Shown piece by piece: positions 35,100 to 47,274 of a stretch of DNA of 64,000 bases. Location: NCBI GenBank assembly GCA_027257055.1, contig JAPVLO010000055.1, forward strand, positions 6,533,501 to 6,597,500, read 5' to 3'. This stretch comes from Cephalopachus bancanus. Its lineage: Eukaryota > Chordata > Mammalia > Primates > Tarsiidae. Each line of letters starts with the position of its first letter. Position 1 is the stretch's first letter. A program made the position numbers and the translations under genes. The notes under the pieces were generated by a model, which saw only the letters and a list, made by a program, of their open reading frames with translations, searched no databases and was not told the origin of the DNA.

Positions 35100-35450
35100 A
35101 TAACCAAGTGGCATAGCTGCTTTCAGTCACACATTTCTGCATGAGATTCAGAACACATGCAAGCCACACTAGTGATGACTGAACCTATGACAAGGTCTTG
35201 GCAGAAGCTGTTGGTTCTCCAAGGAGTGCCATGCTGGAGTTTATGGTATCCAATCTCAATTGTCATGTGTGCCAAGAAGCCGGGGCCAGAATGTTTCCAG
35301 GAGAGGAACCCTTCTGGTGTATCAGGTATTGCTTCAGAATTCAGATTCATGCTCTCCTGGAGATTCAGAGGGGTACTAACATATGCTTTAATAAATTAAT
35401 TTTTTTTTTGCTTCATCCAGTCAAAGTGAATCATGTTCTTTCCAATTAAG
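35100..35450. other. Unassigned stretch with overlapping open frames
   Basis: Frames of 80 and 83 codons (plus) and 75 codons (minus) overlap here in slightly GC-richer DNA. None resembles a protein family I know, and there are no splice-site pairs that I would defend. Probably non-coding. Confidence 0.35.
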
Positions 35451-35824
35451 TATCCTAAATAAAATATCAGGCTTCATAGTAATTTCTAAATGTCATATTT
35501 TCCTTTCCATAAACAACTTCAGAAAATGTTTTCTCCTGTTCTCCAAATGTCTTAATTGTATCATAATTTTTTTTAACCTAAAAATTATTTTTTAAAGTGA
35601 TGTTGTTTCACAGTAAGTTGACAATGCACTGTAAAATTCACTTTAAGCTTTCCATAATCTACAGAGAATTGGGGAAAAGGGAAAGGAACACTCTTGGCCC
35701 TAAATTCTTTTTTATCACAAAAAGGGATAATATAAGAGAGAAACTTTTTATTTGTAAAACTCTGATATAGTCTTTTTAGTTCTCTTTATTTTAAGCTCTC
35801 ATCATACAATTATTTGCGCAACCT

Positions 35825-36060
35825 ACTCGTACAATCTATTCAACAAAAACTTACCAAGAACCAACTCTATTATGGAACCTGTGACAGACATACAGACACA
35901 AAGAAGAATCAAAGGAGTCCCTGTCCCCACCCCCAGAATGCACTTAATCCAGTTAAGTGTAAAAAGAATTACTCAAATCACAATGCCATGAGATCAGAGT
36001 ATGTTGAGAAAGTGTTAGGAGTAAATGAAAGGCAATGGAATAAGTACAATTCCTAAAGAA
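35825..36060. mobile_element. Ancient L2/MIR3-type repeat fragment
   Basis: TCTATTCAACAAAAACTTAC, GGAGTCCCTGTCCCCACCCC and TACTCAAATCACAATGCCATG follow the order of a common ancient repeat (TTCAACAAATATTTATTGAG type). The exact family is uncertain. Confidence 0.45.
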
Positions 36061-36873
36061 AAGTGAGAAAAAAACTAAAGATAGAACCCAGGATATATAA
36101 AAGAATATTTATAAAGATAGAGTGATAAAGATGAGAAGAGCAGATGTTGAAGACGGCATCAGATGATGGGTGTGGCACATCTTCACCATTCCTTCAACTG
36201 TTTTTGAATGGAGCTTCTGGCATGACCAGCATGTCTGGAGAAGACCACATTTTTCCCTTGTTTTCTTGGCCATTGTATCACATATTTGTTTATATGAAAG
36301 GTTACCTATATGGTTTTTTTCAACCTATCAATATCTCTTGGAATTATATCTGTTTTATGCAATGTCTTTATTCTTATTTCCCTGAGATTTCTCTAATCAT
36401 AATGAAAGCCCCTTTATTATTTTCCAAAGTTAATTTGTATATTATAAAGTTTACATAATTAGTTATATTAAAATACCATATAAAAACACACATATTATAT
36501 AATGTATTATACAATTTTATACTAAAAAGATTTTTGTTATATAATCTAATTTTACAGTGAGTTGAGGCTATGGTAAATCTGACCTTATATTTCAAAGTTA
36601 GCATGAGTAGTCATCTACATACCTTTTGCCTGCAGAATTGTTAGCATCAAGGTGGCAAAAATGGAAACCCTGCTCACTTTTGATTAGCATGCACCTTTTC
36701 CTTTTTTCCTAGATTAATGCATGGCAGCCCATTCACTAAATCTTTCAGTTCAGTAACTTATTGTTCCTTGCACATCTATTTCTGTCTCTGCCCTTGGACA
36801 GTCATGGTGTTGGCTTGCTCCTTAAACATCCCTTGAATATGATCTCACTTAACCATTTCCCACCATTAGTGAC

Positions 36874-37378
36874 TGTATTAGTCAGGTGTCTCTAGAGTAA
36901 CAGGAGATAAATAGATTGATAGATTAATAAATAGATTGACAGATAAATTATTCTAGGAATTTACTCACATGATGATAGAGGCTGGCAGATCCCAAGAATT
37001 GAAAAATGAGTCAGATCTGAACACCCAAGACAGTTGATGGTAAAAGCCCCAGTCCAGAGGCTAAGAAGCTTAAGACCCAGAAGAGATGATTTTTCAGTTT
37101 GAGTCGGAGGCAGGATAAAGCATCTGACCTAGTTCAAAGCCACTCAGGTAGGAGGACTTTTCTCTTACTTGGGGATCGTCATTTGTGTTTTATTTTGGCC
37201 TTCAAATGATTGAATGACTCCCACCCACATAGAAAAGGGCCATCTGCTTTACTCAATCTAACAATTTAAATTTTAATCTCATTGAAAAACTCTCACAGAA
37301 ACACTCAGAAAAATATTTAACCAAATGTCTGGACACCCTGTGGCTCAGAGCAGTTGACACATAAAATCAGCCATCACG
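36874..37378 (-). mobile_element. MLT2-type (ERVL) solo LTR
   Basis: The plus strand opens TGTATTAGTCAGGTGTCTCT and closes GTTGACACATAAAATCAGCC-ATCAC, the reverse complement of an LTR with TGTGAT and CTAATACA ends. It carries an AT-rich GATAGATTAATAAATAGATT tract where the family has its simple repeat. No internal retroviral region adjoins it. Confidence 0.8.
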
Positions 37379-37384
37379 GCAACT

Positions 37385-38530
37385 TGTTTCAGAGTTTCAT
37401 TATTTCTCATCCTATTGCAGTAGTACATTAACTGGTCTCTTCAGCCTTTCTTTCCAAACCATCCACACATAATTTGCATAATCTTTCTACATCTCAGATA
37501 TGATAATCATGTTTTGCTTAGTGTCATAGAGTGGCTTCCCACAGCATTCATTATAAGATAATAAGGAAAAAGCATGGCATAAAACATTTTACATCTTGAT
37601 CTTCATTTTCTCCAATCTCTTGCTATTATCCTTGCACTGGAGCATGCTGTATTATACCTGAGTAATGCCACTCATTGACTTATTCATTCTCCCAGTTGTG
37701 CATTGATCACTGTCTTTGCATCAGATGTGGTTAATTTCTTGGGAACCAGATAGAGTTTCTTGCTTTATGGACTTGCAACCTCGTAAGAAAAGTACTTAGG
37801 ATATGGATATGTTTCATGACAGAGCTCAGAACTCAGTAAGGTACTTTGAGGGTTTACAGGAAAAGGCTTTAACTGAGTCTGCTAACTTACAGAAATTATC
37901 TCAGTGGAAATGCCATCCGAGCCAAACCTGAAGGATGAGCCTGATTTATGTGGTCAGTGTGGGTTAATCTAACATATATGTGTTCTGTGGCTTTCAACAA
38001 GTTACCGACTCATCTCTTACATCTTGTTTTTTTGTTGTTGTTGTAAAATATTCGGAGTAACAATTGCACTTGTCACACAATCATTCTCCTAGGTAAGGAT
38101 CGGTGATTAAACAGGATAACGAATGCCTGACTTGACCTAAGTGTTCAGTATCAGCTGTCTTTTGCAGTAGTAGCCCCGTAGCAGTTGAGTGGCTTTCTCT
38201 CAATACTTCCGCATCTCACGATGCCACAGCACAGCATGCTCCTCAGAGCCCATGTGCCTTTGCACCCATTAACTTCTTCCTTTCTCCTTCCTTCACCTGG
38301 ATAAATTCTTATTCATGCCTCAGGACTCTGTTTCAGCATCATCTTCCCAAAAAGTTTCCTGTGAGTTCCTTTCTTCTGACTTGATTGGAAAACATTCTCA
38401 CGGTTCTCAGCGTCCACTGTTTCACACAGTTCTTTGAAACTTCTGAGGGTCAAAACTATATTTGTTCTTTGAAACTTTAGAACAGGGCCTAGCATGTGTT
38501 TGGCAGATAGTTGTTGAATTAATTAGTGCT
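37385..38530 (+). mobile_element. L2 LINE fragments, interrupted
   Basis: 37385-37680 has the L2 pattern (ACTGGTCTCTTCAGCCTTTC, GTGTCATAGAGTGGCTTCCC, TCTCTTGCTATTATCCTTGC). 38180-38530 has the following 3' end (GTGCCTTTGCACCCATTAAC, then ACTTCTGAGGGTCAAAACTA, TAGAACAGGGCCTAGCATG, TTGTTGAATTAATTAG). Between them, 37690-37960 is a different old repeat (TGCATCAGATGTGG, TTATGGACTTGCAACCT, CCTGAAGGATGAGCC), like the one at 35825. Confidence 0.55.
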
Positions 38531-38572
38531 TGTTTCGCTCTAAAGAGTTGATATCAATAATGCAGTTAGAGG

Positions 38573-38660
38573 ACATATACACATATGTTATATATACACA
38601 CACATACATATATGAAAAAGTATACCTAAATACACACATACATACACACTACATAAATAA
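38573..38660 (+). repeat. Impure (CATA)n / (AC)n simple repeat
   Basis: Alternating ATACACATA, TATATACACACACATACATA and CACACATACATACACAC words form a degraded purine-pyrimidine tract. Confidence 0.85.
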
Positions 38661-39049
38661 TATTTATTAGCTATCTAATATATGCAACCCATTATATTAA
38701 ACCGATACATTTTCTGGCAAACAAAATACAAAAGTCTAAAAGTGCTTACTACAAATAAACTCATATTACAGCAACATCTAATAAATGTACATCAGGAAAA
38801 ATACTAAAGAATATCAAAAGAAAAAATTGGGAGCATACAAGTAAAAACAGGCAAGCAAGAGTAAATGTCAATAAACATTAACTTTAGAAGAATACAATAA
38901 TAATCACTAATTTTGTAGATAAAAAGACACAATGGAATGAAAGTACTGAGCAACAGTAACAAGAGAGGGAAATCAATGTTATACTTTAAAAATCATCTAA
39001 AAATACTAATTCCATTAAAATCAAGAATATAAAGAACTCTAAAAAACAT

Positions 39050-41430
39050 AGAATAGCAACTATAAAAACATTTTGAAGTGATTCATGAGTCAAAGAAGAA
39101 ATAGTGGAAATTTTTACAGAATAAGAACAGTACTAAATATTAAACCTATGGAGAACACTAGAGAGGTTTATAGTGGAAAATTTATTAAGATTGACTTAAT
39201 TATAAAAGAAGGGGAAGAAATATCAACATACTAAGACCCCATTGAAGAAATGTTAACAGAATAGCAGACTAACATCAAATAAAGATTAAAAATACAAAAA
39301 TCAAGTTATGCAATAACAAAAGTACTGTAATTGAAGATTCTTGCAGGCTATGCCTTCTCAACTTCACTCCAAATACTTGGCAAACAGCATTTTCCACAGG
39401 CATTTTCATGCCATTGCTAGGGCTATTGTTCAGCCTGAAGGCCAAATTTGATTATAGCTATACTATATTCTGTTTGGATGACTTGATCTTATATGCAGAA
39501 AATCCTAAAGACTACACCAAAATACTATTCAAACTAATAAATGAATGTAGTTCTGTAGCAAAATATAAAATCAACATACAAAAATTAGTTGCATTTCTTT
39601 ACACTAACAACAATTTATCTGTAAAATAAATCAATAAAACAATGCCATATACAAAGGTATCAAAAAGAATAAAATACTTGGAAATAAATTTAACCCCCAA
39701 AATGAAAGATCTTGACAGTGAAAATTACAAAACATTGATAAAATTATTGAAAGAGACATAAATACATAAAAAGATATCTCATATTTATGGATTTGAAGAA
39801 TTAATATTCTTAAAATGGCCATACTATCCAAAGTGATATGCAGATTCAACGCAATCTCTATCAAAATTTTATTTTTTACAGAAAAAAATTTTTAATAAAT
39901 AAATCAAGAAGAATTCTAAAATTTATATGGAACCATAAAATACCCCAAATAGGTAAAGACATTTTGAGAGGAAAAAAAAAGAAAGCTAAAAAATGTTGAG
40001 GGGAAAAAGAGTTCTGATTTTAAATTATATAAAATTGTATCAGTCAATGCAGTAAGGTATTGTCATAAAAACAGACACATAGACCAGTGAAATAGTATAG
40101 AAACTTTAGAAATAATCCCAAGATTATATAGTCAACTAATTTGGGCACAGTCACTATAAAAACACAGTAGTGAAAGAATAGTCTTTTCAATAAATAGTGT
40201 TGGGAAAGCTGGTATCCACATGCAAAATTTTCTTATACCATATACAAAAATTAACTCAAAGTGAAATAAAGACCTAAATGTAAGATGAAAAACTTAGAAC
40301 TTCCAGAAGAAGGCTTAGAGAAAAATTTTCCCTGATTATGACTTTTTGGATATCTCACCAAAGGCTCAGAAAGCAAAACCAGAAATAAAAAAGTGGAACC
40401 ACATCAAACTAAAAAGTTTCTTCACAGCAAAGGAAAAAGAAAATCACCAAATGAAAAGACAGCCTATTAACTGGGAGAAAATATTTACAAACCATATATC
40501 TGGTAGAAAGCTAATATCCAAAGTAAGCAAAAGACCTGAATAGATATTTTTCTAAAGAAAACATAAAAATGGCCAACAGGTATAAAACAAAGTGCTCAAC
40601 ACCACTAATGATCAGAAAAATGCAAATCAAAACGACAAGATATCAACTCTTCTCTACTAGGATGACTTATAAAAAGGATGAAAGATAACAGGTATTGCAG
40701 AGAATGTGGAGAAAAGAAATCCTCGTACACTGTTGGTAGGAATATAAATTGACACAGCTATTATGGAACACAGTATGGAGGTTTCTCAAAAAACTAAAAA
40801 GAGAAATAGCATATGAATCAGCCATCCCTCTTCTGGGTATATACCTTCCCAAAATGAAATTAGCACCTCACGGAGATATCTGTTCCCTCACATCCACTGC
40901 AGCATTATTTGCAATAGCCAATGTATGAAAACAACCTGAGTGTCCATCTATAGATAAATAAAGATATTTGAGTATACATGTTTTTATACAATGGAATATT
41001 GTTTAGACTTAAACAGTAGATCCTGCCGTTGCTACAACAGAGATGAATCTAGTGAACATTATGCCAAGTGAAAAAAGTCAGGCATAGAAAGGAAAGTACT
41101 GTGTAATCTCATGTATGTGTGCAATTAACAAAAAGTTGAAAGCATACAAGTGGAGCATAGAATGGTGATTACCAGGAGTGAGGAAGAGGAAAAATGGCGA
41201 GATGTAGGTCCAGGGGTAAAAACTTAAAACTATGTAAGATGAATAGGTCTAGATATCTGCTGTGCGGTATGTAAATTATAGTTAACAATATTGTACACTC
41301 ACGGAAAACTTGCTAAGGGAGTGGGTTGATGGATATGTCAATTTGCTTGACTGTCATAATTGTTTCACTCTATGTATATCAAAATATCATGTGGTACACC
41401 TTAAAAATATATAATAAAAATGAGTTTAGA
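39050..41430 (+). mobile_element. Old, internally deleted L1 (L1-F)
   Basis: Recognisable ORF2 sequence starts near 39050-39190 (AAGAAGAAATAGTGGAAATT, GTTTATAGTGGAAAATTTAT). It skips most of the RT region and resumes near 39380 in the RT core. ORF2 then runs, with many stops, to about 41100, and a 3'UTR with AAAATATATAATAAAAATGA follows. Open remnants are 39408-39629 (CLDDLILYAENPKDYTKIL, in place of the x-A-D-D box) and 40346-40543. Divergence is much greater than in L1-A to L1-E. The left end is not precise. Confidence 0.85.
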
Positions 41431-41989
41431 AAGGTAAATACAACTTTGAAAATAAAACAAATCAAGTATTTTATATACTTATAAATGTATGCAGTTGTTA
41501 TTTTTATGTTAACAATGTGTGTGTGAACGTGCGACAACCTTACTTAACAGCACCTTAAATATTTTGAGGAGAACAAAGACAAGGTTTCTCATTAAGGAAA
41601 AGGCATTGGAATAAGTCTTTGGTAGTAGAAACACATTGTGTGCTCATCTAGGGACATAATATTCCTGGCGGACTCTTTGTGAACTCCACACTGTTATCTC
41701 CAACAAAACTTGAATATGCACATGGTCTCTTGTTACAGGAGGGTCATGGTCAGAGGAAAGCTTCATGAGGAAGAAATGAGGCTGGGTGAGGAATTGATTG
41801 TCTGCTCCGAAGAATTACTAGACACTAGGAGTGTTCAACCCTGAGTTTACACTATCAGCTGTCCAATTTCAGTAAAAGTTTGGGAGCAACGATAGACATT
41901 CTGTTTGACTTCAGAATCACAATGGAAACTGATAATAAAAGTAATGGTGGAATTTTGATAAAACATGAACTGGTAGAAACAGGGGTATT

Positions 41990-42175
41990 TCAGATCTATA
42001 TGTACTAGATTTAAGACCCTAGAAAAATTACTTAATCTGAGCCTCTGTCTCCTCCTCTTGTTAAATGGAAAATTACTTACTTTGGAGGCATGCCTGGAGA
42101 CTTGCATGAGATTATATATAAAGTGTTTTGCACAGACACTGACACAGACCAATGTCCAACATATCCTCTCTGAAT
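41990..42175 (+). mobile_element. MIR SINE fossil
   Basis: AGATTTAAGACCCTAGAAAA, ACTTAATCTGAGCCTCTGTC and AAGTGTTTTGCACAGACACT follow MIR order on the plus strand. Confidence 0.6.
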
Positions 42176-42480
42176 CTGAATATGAAGTACTTTATAAACT
42201 TAGTTTCTACCTGCCCAACAATGAAATCAACTATGTGAAAGCTAGTAAGATCCATGTTAATAATTAGGCTCAAAATGCCTTCATGTCTGGACATTTTTGA
42301 AGAAACTTGTAAAAAAATTTCTTTAAATGCCCATATTTTACAACAAGACCATTTGTGGAAAATATTCACACATACAAAAAGATTTGTACTCTTCTTCTTT
42401 CTTGAAATTCACTAATTATTGCTGTCATCAATAAATGTAAGCTGACTTTAGCAAATATCTGTCCACTTAAGACTCTAGAT

Positions 42481-42681
42481 CAGGGTTCCGTGATCTTGGT
42501 AATATAGATATTTGAGGTTGGACTGTTGTTCATTGTAGGGGGTCTCTAGGACCCTGTAATCATCCCTAATCTCAACTACTAAATAATACTACTAGCCTTT
42601 CTCTTCTAGATGTGACCCCCAAAAAAAAAAAATGTTTCCAGACATTTCCAGTGTCTCCTCTTCCCTAATTGAAAACCACTG
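42481..42681 (-). mobile_element. MER5-like hAT MITE
   Basis: The plus strand opens CAGGGTTCCGTGATCTTGG and closes GAAAACCACTG, degraded hAT inverted ends. Inside are TGTTCATTGTAGGGGGTCTC and TGTTTCCAGACATTTCCAGT, both diagnostic of MER5A in reverse. The 8-bp flanks CTCTAGAT and CTCTGGGA share 5 of 8 bases, as expected for an old hAT TSD. An A-run at 42619-42632 is internal. Confidence 0.78.
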
Positions 42682-42689
42682 CTCTGGGA

Positions 42690-44200
42690 TAGCAGAAACC
42701 CTTGTCTTTTTCCTTAATACTCACCCACTGCTAGGTTGGGATGCTGAGATTTTACTGAAGGTTTGCAAAAAAAAATATGCAAAAGAAAGAACAATTTGAA
42801 ACTGAGTTAATACGTTTTTAAATGGATACATTTTGTTCAACTTCATCTTGAATTTCCTTTCAAGTTCAGAAGAGACTCTTTTTACAATGGCAGCTGGCCC
42901 TTTGGAGTAGAGGTTTTGTGTCCCCCATGCAAAGCATCCCCAAGTGCCTTACAACCCCTCCCAAACACTGGTTAACGATGCAGAAAGCAAAAGCGTAGAA
43001 AGTGCAGAAGGAAACACTTTCAAGTTTTCATCTCTTGGAGAAGAAACTGACTAATTATTCCCTGATAATACCAGGAACTTCTACCTTCTTTATAAAAATT
43101 CCACTTTGTTCATTTTTTTCCTTCATGAATTCAAGGTGACAAATACTTGCAGATGCAATGGGACAGGCCAACATTTCTTCAAACAGCACATAATCATGTC
43201 TAGGCAATGACAAAAGAAGGAGGAAATTTCTCTCCTTGGATACTTTTAAACTCTATGATGCCACTGACAACAGTGATAACAAATCAAATAAAACTTTAAT
43301 TTTAAAATTAAAAATAGTGAGCCATCTTCTTGACCTTTCTAAAAGAGATTATAAAGATATTTCAAATTAGATCATTGCTACCATACAAACAAAGCAAATG
43401 CATCACCTGCAAATGTCTTCTATTTAACATAAGGGGTACATTAACTGTCCAGAGAAAAATATTTTACCATTACTATATATGCTAGCAATATGGCTTAACA
43501 CCTAAATTATCATTAAATATCTTAAATCTTATTGCTAAAATGTTCATGAACCTAACGCTGTCCCAATATTGATTATCTTGAAGTCTTAGATCTCATAAGG
43601 TTCTTAATTTCTCTTGACTGCAAGGAAAATATTCTACTAATAGGTACAAACTGATTTACTTCCTTTCGAAAATACAAATTCTGTGTTTTTGCTTCATTTA
43701 TTTTTTTCAAATATAATTAATCATTTTAAACACAGTTTTACTGCGTTGAAGCTTGTGTTTTTTAACTTGGTTTTTTGTTATATCTAGGAAATGGTCTTTT
43801 TTTAAAGGAGACAGCCAATATAAAAATAATCTTTTTTCTTGTCTTTCATTTTAAAAATGTGATATAGTTAATGTTTAAAATAGCGAACATTCTGAAGCAC
43901 TTAGAAGTTGAATTACCCAAATGCTTTCGCATAAACTGCTCAGAAGACTTTGTTCTTGCTATACAGTGCTCTTGCTACGCATCCTGAGGACACATGACAG
44001 AAGAGGAGCTTAGCCTCTACTGAGTGCTTTGAGGATGTTCGTTCCTGTCCCTCACATGCTCAGTTGCCTGGAAGAGAACAATTAAGACACTCTGTAAGAA
44101 ATACTCAGGCTGTTTCATAAGCCCAACATTCAAGGAGCATAAAAAGTAGCCTTTCTAACACTTGGAAGACTGCTTTTGTTTAGTTAGCTGAGTCAGACAT
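42690..44200. other. Unassigned DNA, no gene
   Basis: No reading frame of note and no nameable repeat. AT-rich with several short A-runs. Confidence 0.4.
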
Positions 44201-44202
44201 TC

Positions 44203-44236
44203 TATTTATTATTATTATTATTATTATTTATTATTG
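44203..44236 (+). repeat. (TTA)n microsatellite at an Alu tail
   Basis: TTATTATTATTATTATTATT followed by TATTATTG, directly beside the T-rich end of the minus-strand Alu. It probably grew from that tail. Confidence 0.9.
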
Positions 44237-44520
44237 TTTGGAGTCAGAATCTCACTCTGTCACCCAGGCTGGAGTGCAATGTCATGCTCATGACTACCGT
44301 ATCCACAACCAACTGGGATCAGGAAATCCTTCCACCTCAGCCTTTCAAGTAGCTGGAGCTACAAGCCTGTGCCACCATGCCTGGCTAAACTTTTTGATTT
44401 ATTTTAGAGACAGGTCTCACCAAATTCCCCAGGCTGATCTCAAAATCCTCGACTCAGGTAATCCTTTCACCTTCGCCTCCCAAACTGCTGGGATTCCAGC
44501 ATGAGCCACTGCACCTGGTC
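44237..44520 (-). mobile_element. Old dimeric Alu, first of an opposed pair
   Basis: GGAGTCAGAATCTCACTCTG, AGGCTGGAGTGCAATG, a GATTTATTTTAGAGAC linker and GAGCCACTGCACCTGGTC mark a minus-strand Alu. Diverged, without the young-group markers. A plus-strand Alu follows 48 bp downstream. Confidence 0.9.
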
Positions 44521-44568
44521 AAATTGTATTCATTATTACCAAATCATTTTATTCATTAAAAAAATGTA

Positions 44569-44885
44569 AGGCTGGGGGGCAATAGCTTATGTCTTTAATC
44601 CCAGAACTTTGGGAGGACAAGGCAGGAGGATCATCGCTTGAGCCCAGGAGTTCAAGACCAGCCTGTACAATATAGTGAAGCTTCATTCTTACAAAAAATA
44701 AAAAAAAAAAACATTAGCTAGACATGGTGGCACACACTTGTGGTCCCCGCTAGTTGGGAGGCTCAGGTGGGAGGATCGCTTAAGCCCAGGAGTTGGAGAC
44801 TGCAGTCAGCTGTGATTGTGCTACTCACTGCACTTCCACTTGGGCGACAGAATGAGATACCGACTCAAAAAACAAGAAACAAACA
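44569..44885 (+). mobile_element. Old dimeric Alu, second of an opposed pair
   Basis: GTCTTTAATCCCAGAACTTT, AGCCCAGGAGTTCAAGACCA, an A-run linker (44698-44711), AGCTAGACATGGTGGCACAC and GCGACAGAATGAGATACCGA, then an (AAAC)n tail. With the upstream minus-strand Alu it forms an inverted pair with a short spacer. Confidence 0.92.
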
Positions 44886-44904
44886 AACAAACAAAAAATA
44901 TCCC

Positions 44905-46225
44905 CCCAAAAAATATATAGAAAAGCACAGTGAGCCACCTGAAAAGCTAGCTCATACAAATGGTCCTGGGGAAGGACAATCTACAATACTCATTGTTCTT
45001 CTTCTTCCTTATATCCTTCCTGCTCCCACATACCCTTCAGCTCCTCATGTTAGCCCTTGACCTCTCCCCACACCTACCCTCTCCAAATCCCATCCTGGCA
45101 GTCCCCAAATCCTTCAAGCCCTCTTATTTTCCTGCTCTTCATCCCCATCAAAGAGTAGTGGTTTTGATTATCAGTCTCCCAGTGTCCTCTTAGAAAATAC
45201 TAACAAATCAAAGCAAATTCAAAGACAATAACAATCACAGATTCTCTGTAGAAGAAATTCAAGGCGAGAATTGCAAATCTCATGGCAAAATACAATCTAG
45301 TAAGCCCCACCTTCTTCCAGGTAATACATAGACACATAGAGAATGTGCCAAGCCCATAAGTAAAGCTTCCAGCACACCTATGAGGGAGCTACAAGAGAAC
45401 AGAGCCTCACACAGGCTGTAGTGAATGCTGTAGTTTATCATTTGCCTGCAATATCATGTTGTGAAATGCTCACTAACATCCTACAGAGAGTCTGAACAAT
45501 ACCTCTCACAATGGAGCAAACTTCCAGTGGGCACCACATTACACTGAGGATATTTGGTTGCTTGTCTTTCATGAAGCCAATGTAAAACTGTGTTGGGGGA
45601 GAGTGACAGCAACTCTATAATTTAGCCGTCTGCTGTTTTATCACAGCTCTCAGTAGCTCTCTAATGAATATTTCTGTATGCATGTTTCTGACTGATAATC
45701 AAACTCAGAACAAGTCCTAATTGGGTTTTCCAGTGCATGGAGAAGTGCCTATATTAGCTTGGCAGATGTCCCACTAATGTTAAATAAAAAGTACAAACAT
45801 AGCAAGCTAAAAAAAAAAAAGGCTACTTTGATTGGGTCTTAAATGTATACAGAGAACAGAATTTTATGAATGTTCACATCTTCAGACAGTATTTAAATGT
45901 GTCCTGTCCAAAAAAGGAAAAGTCAGCAAAATACCTGGCATGTGGGCCTCATGTTTGGCTACTAGGAAGATATTAACTGGGATATTTTCACTTAGATATT
46001 AAGAGCTGTAAAGATGAGAGATAATCAGAAATTTGAAGTTATATTTAATGGAAATACTGCTTAGCTGCGTCTGTTATTACTCTGTAACTGTTAGTGTTAT
46101 CCATTAATACCTCACTCCCGAAAGCATCCATCTTTTTTCTTAGAAAAAGAGGTTTACAAAACTCCAAATATTAAGGAAGAAAACATAAAAATATCATCTA
46201 TCCTTGCCCTTTGTTGCACTTTTTC
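44905..46225. other. Unassigned DNA, no gene
   Basis: Frames of 106 and 77 codons at 44740-45193 overlap the Alu end or lack motifs. 45400-45800 is unique-looking (TAATGAATATTTCTGTATGC) and is flagged as a possible conserved non-coding stretch only. Confidence 0.4.
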
Positions 46226-46229
46226 ATAA

Positions 46230-46400
46230 ACTCACGGAAACACCTTTAGTGCCTTAATACATTTATTTGTTTGCATGCTTATCTCCAGCAGCAGAAAAGC
46301 AGGAAATATCTTAAACTGTTATTATATTCCATTCCTAGCACATTGTCTGGCCAATTGTTACCAAAAACTGCTTGCTAAAAATGGAATTAATTAAATTCAA
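46230..46400 (+). mobile_element. L2-type LINE 3' end fragment
   Basis: AGCAGAAAAGCAGGAAATAT, then CATTCCTAGCACATTGTCTG and a closing AATGGAATTAATTAAATT fit a diverged L2 3' end. Confidence 0.45.
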
Positions 46401-46499
46401 ATACAGTTAAATTTATTTTCATATATATTTATCAAATTTTAAAAATCTTTCATCAAACTAATGTGTCTATTTTTTATTTAATATCATATATTTTTAGGA

Positions 46500-46640
46500 C
46501 TAAAAGAAACTTCAACAACATTCAGTTTAATGCTCTTATTTCATGAATGTAGAATTTGAAGTCCAGTGAGTATTGATGATTTGCTCATGGTCACACAGCA
46601 TGAAGCTAGAATTCCCTATCCCTTACTCCCTGCCAATGTT
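46500..46640 (-). mobile_element. MIR SINE fossil
   Basis: TTATTTCATGAATGTAGAAT, then TTTGCTCATGGTCACACAGC and ATGAAGCTAGAATTCCC is the reverse complement of the MIR core. Confidence 0.65.
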
Positions 46641-46915
46641 CTTTTCTACATCTGATTCGTACCCTGGTTAGCAACTCAGTCAAAACTGTAAGAAGGGTCT
46701 GTGTATACAGATCTGTCTTGTAGACACCAAGATTTTAAACTCATGCCTCCCTCCCCAGTTGAGATTGGTCCTTACAAGCCTTAAAAAAGAGGGAAGTCAG
46801 TATGATGCAATCACATACTTTTGTTGTTTACTCAAGAGAAGTATTGAGTCTTCATTTGCTGGAGGTCATCTCATCAGCTTTCTTTACTTTCCACCAAAAA
46901 GTATCTTTATCTCAC

Positions 46916-47274
46916 TGTCTTGGTCTCTTTTGTGCTTCTATAACAGAATACCATGGACTGGGTGATTTATAAAGAAAGGAAATTTACTCCTCAGAGCTCT
47001 GGAGGCTGGGAAGTGCAGTATCAAATTGCCAGTGTCTGGTGAAGGCCTTCTGCTACTCACTCCATGGTGGAAGGGCAAGAGAGTGCTTAAGAGAAAGAAG
47101 AGGTAAAACATCCTTCTTTAAGGAGCCCACTCTCACAATAACAACATTAATCCATTCCTGAGGCAGAGCCCTCAAGCCCTAATCACCTCTTAAATGTCAT
47201 TCCTCTCAACACTGTTGCACTGGGGATTCGGCTGTCCACACATGAATTTTGGGGGACTCATACAAATTAGAGCA
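46916..47274 (-). mobile_element. MaLR solo LTR (MST/THE1/MLT1 group)
   Basis: The plus strand carries the group's reverse landmarks in order: TTTTGTGCTTCTATAACAGA, GGGTGATTTATAAAGAAAGG, GGTGAAGGCCTTCTGCTACT, CCATGGTGGAAGGGCAAGAG, CACATGAATTTTGGGGGACT. Subfamily not decided. No internal region. Confidence 0.8.
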
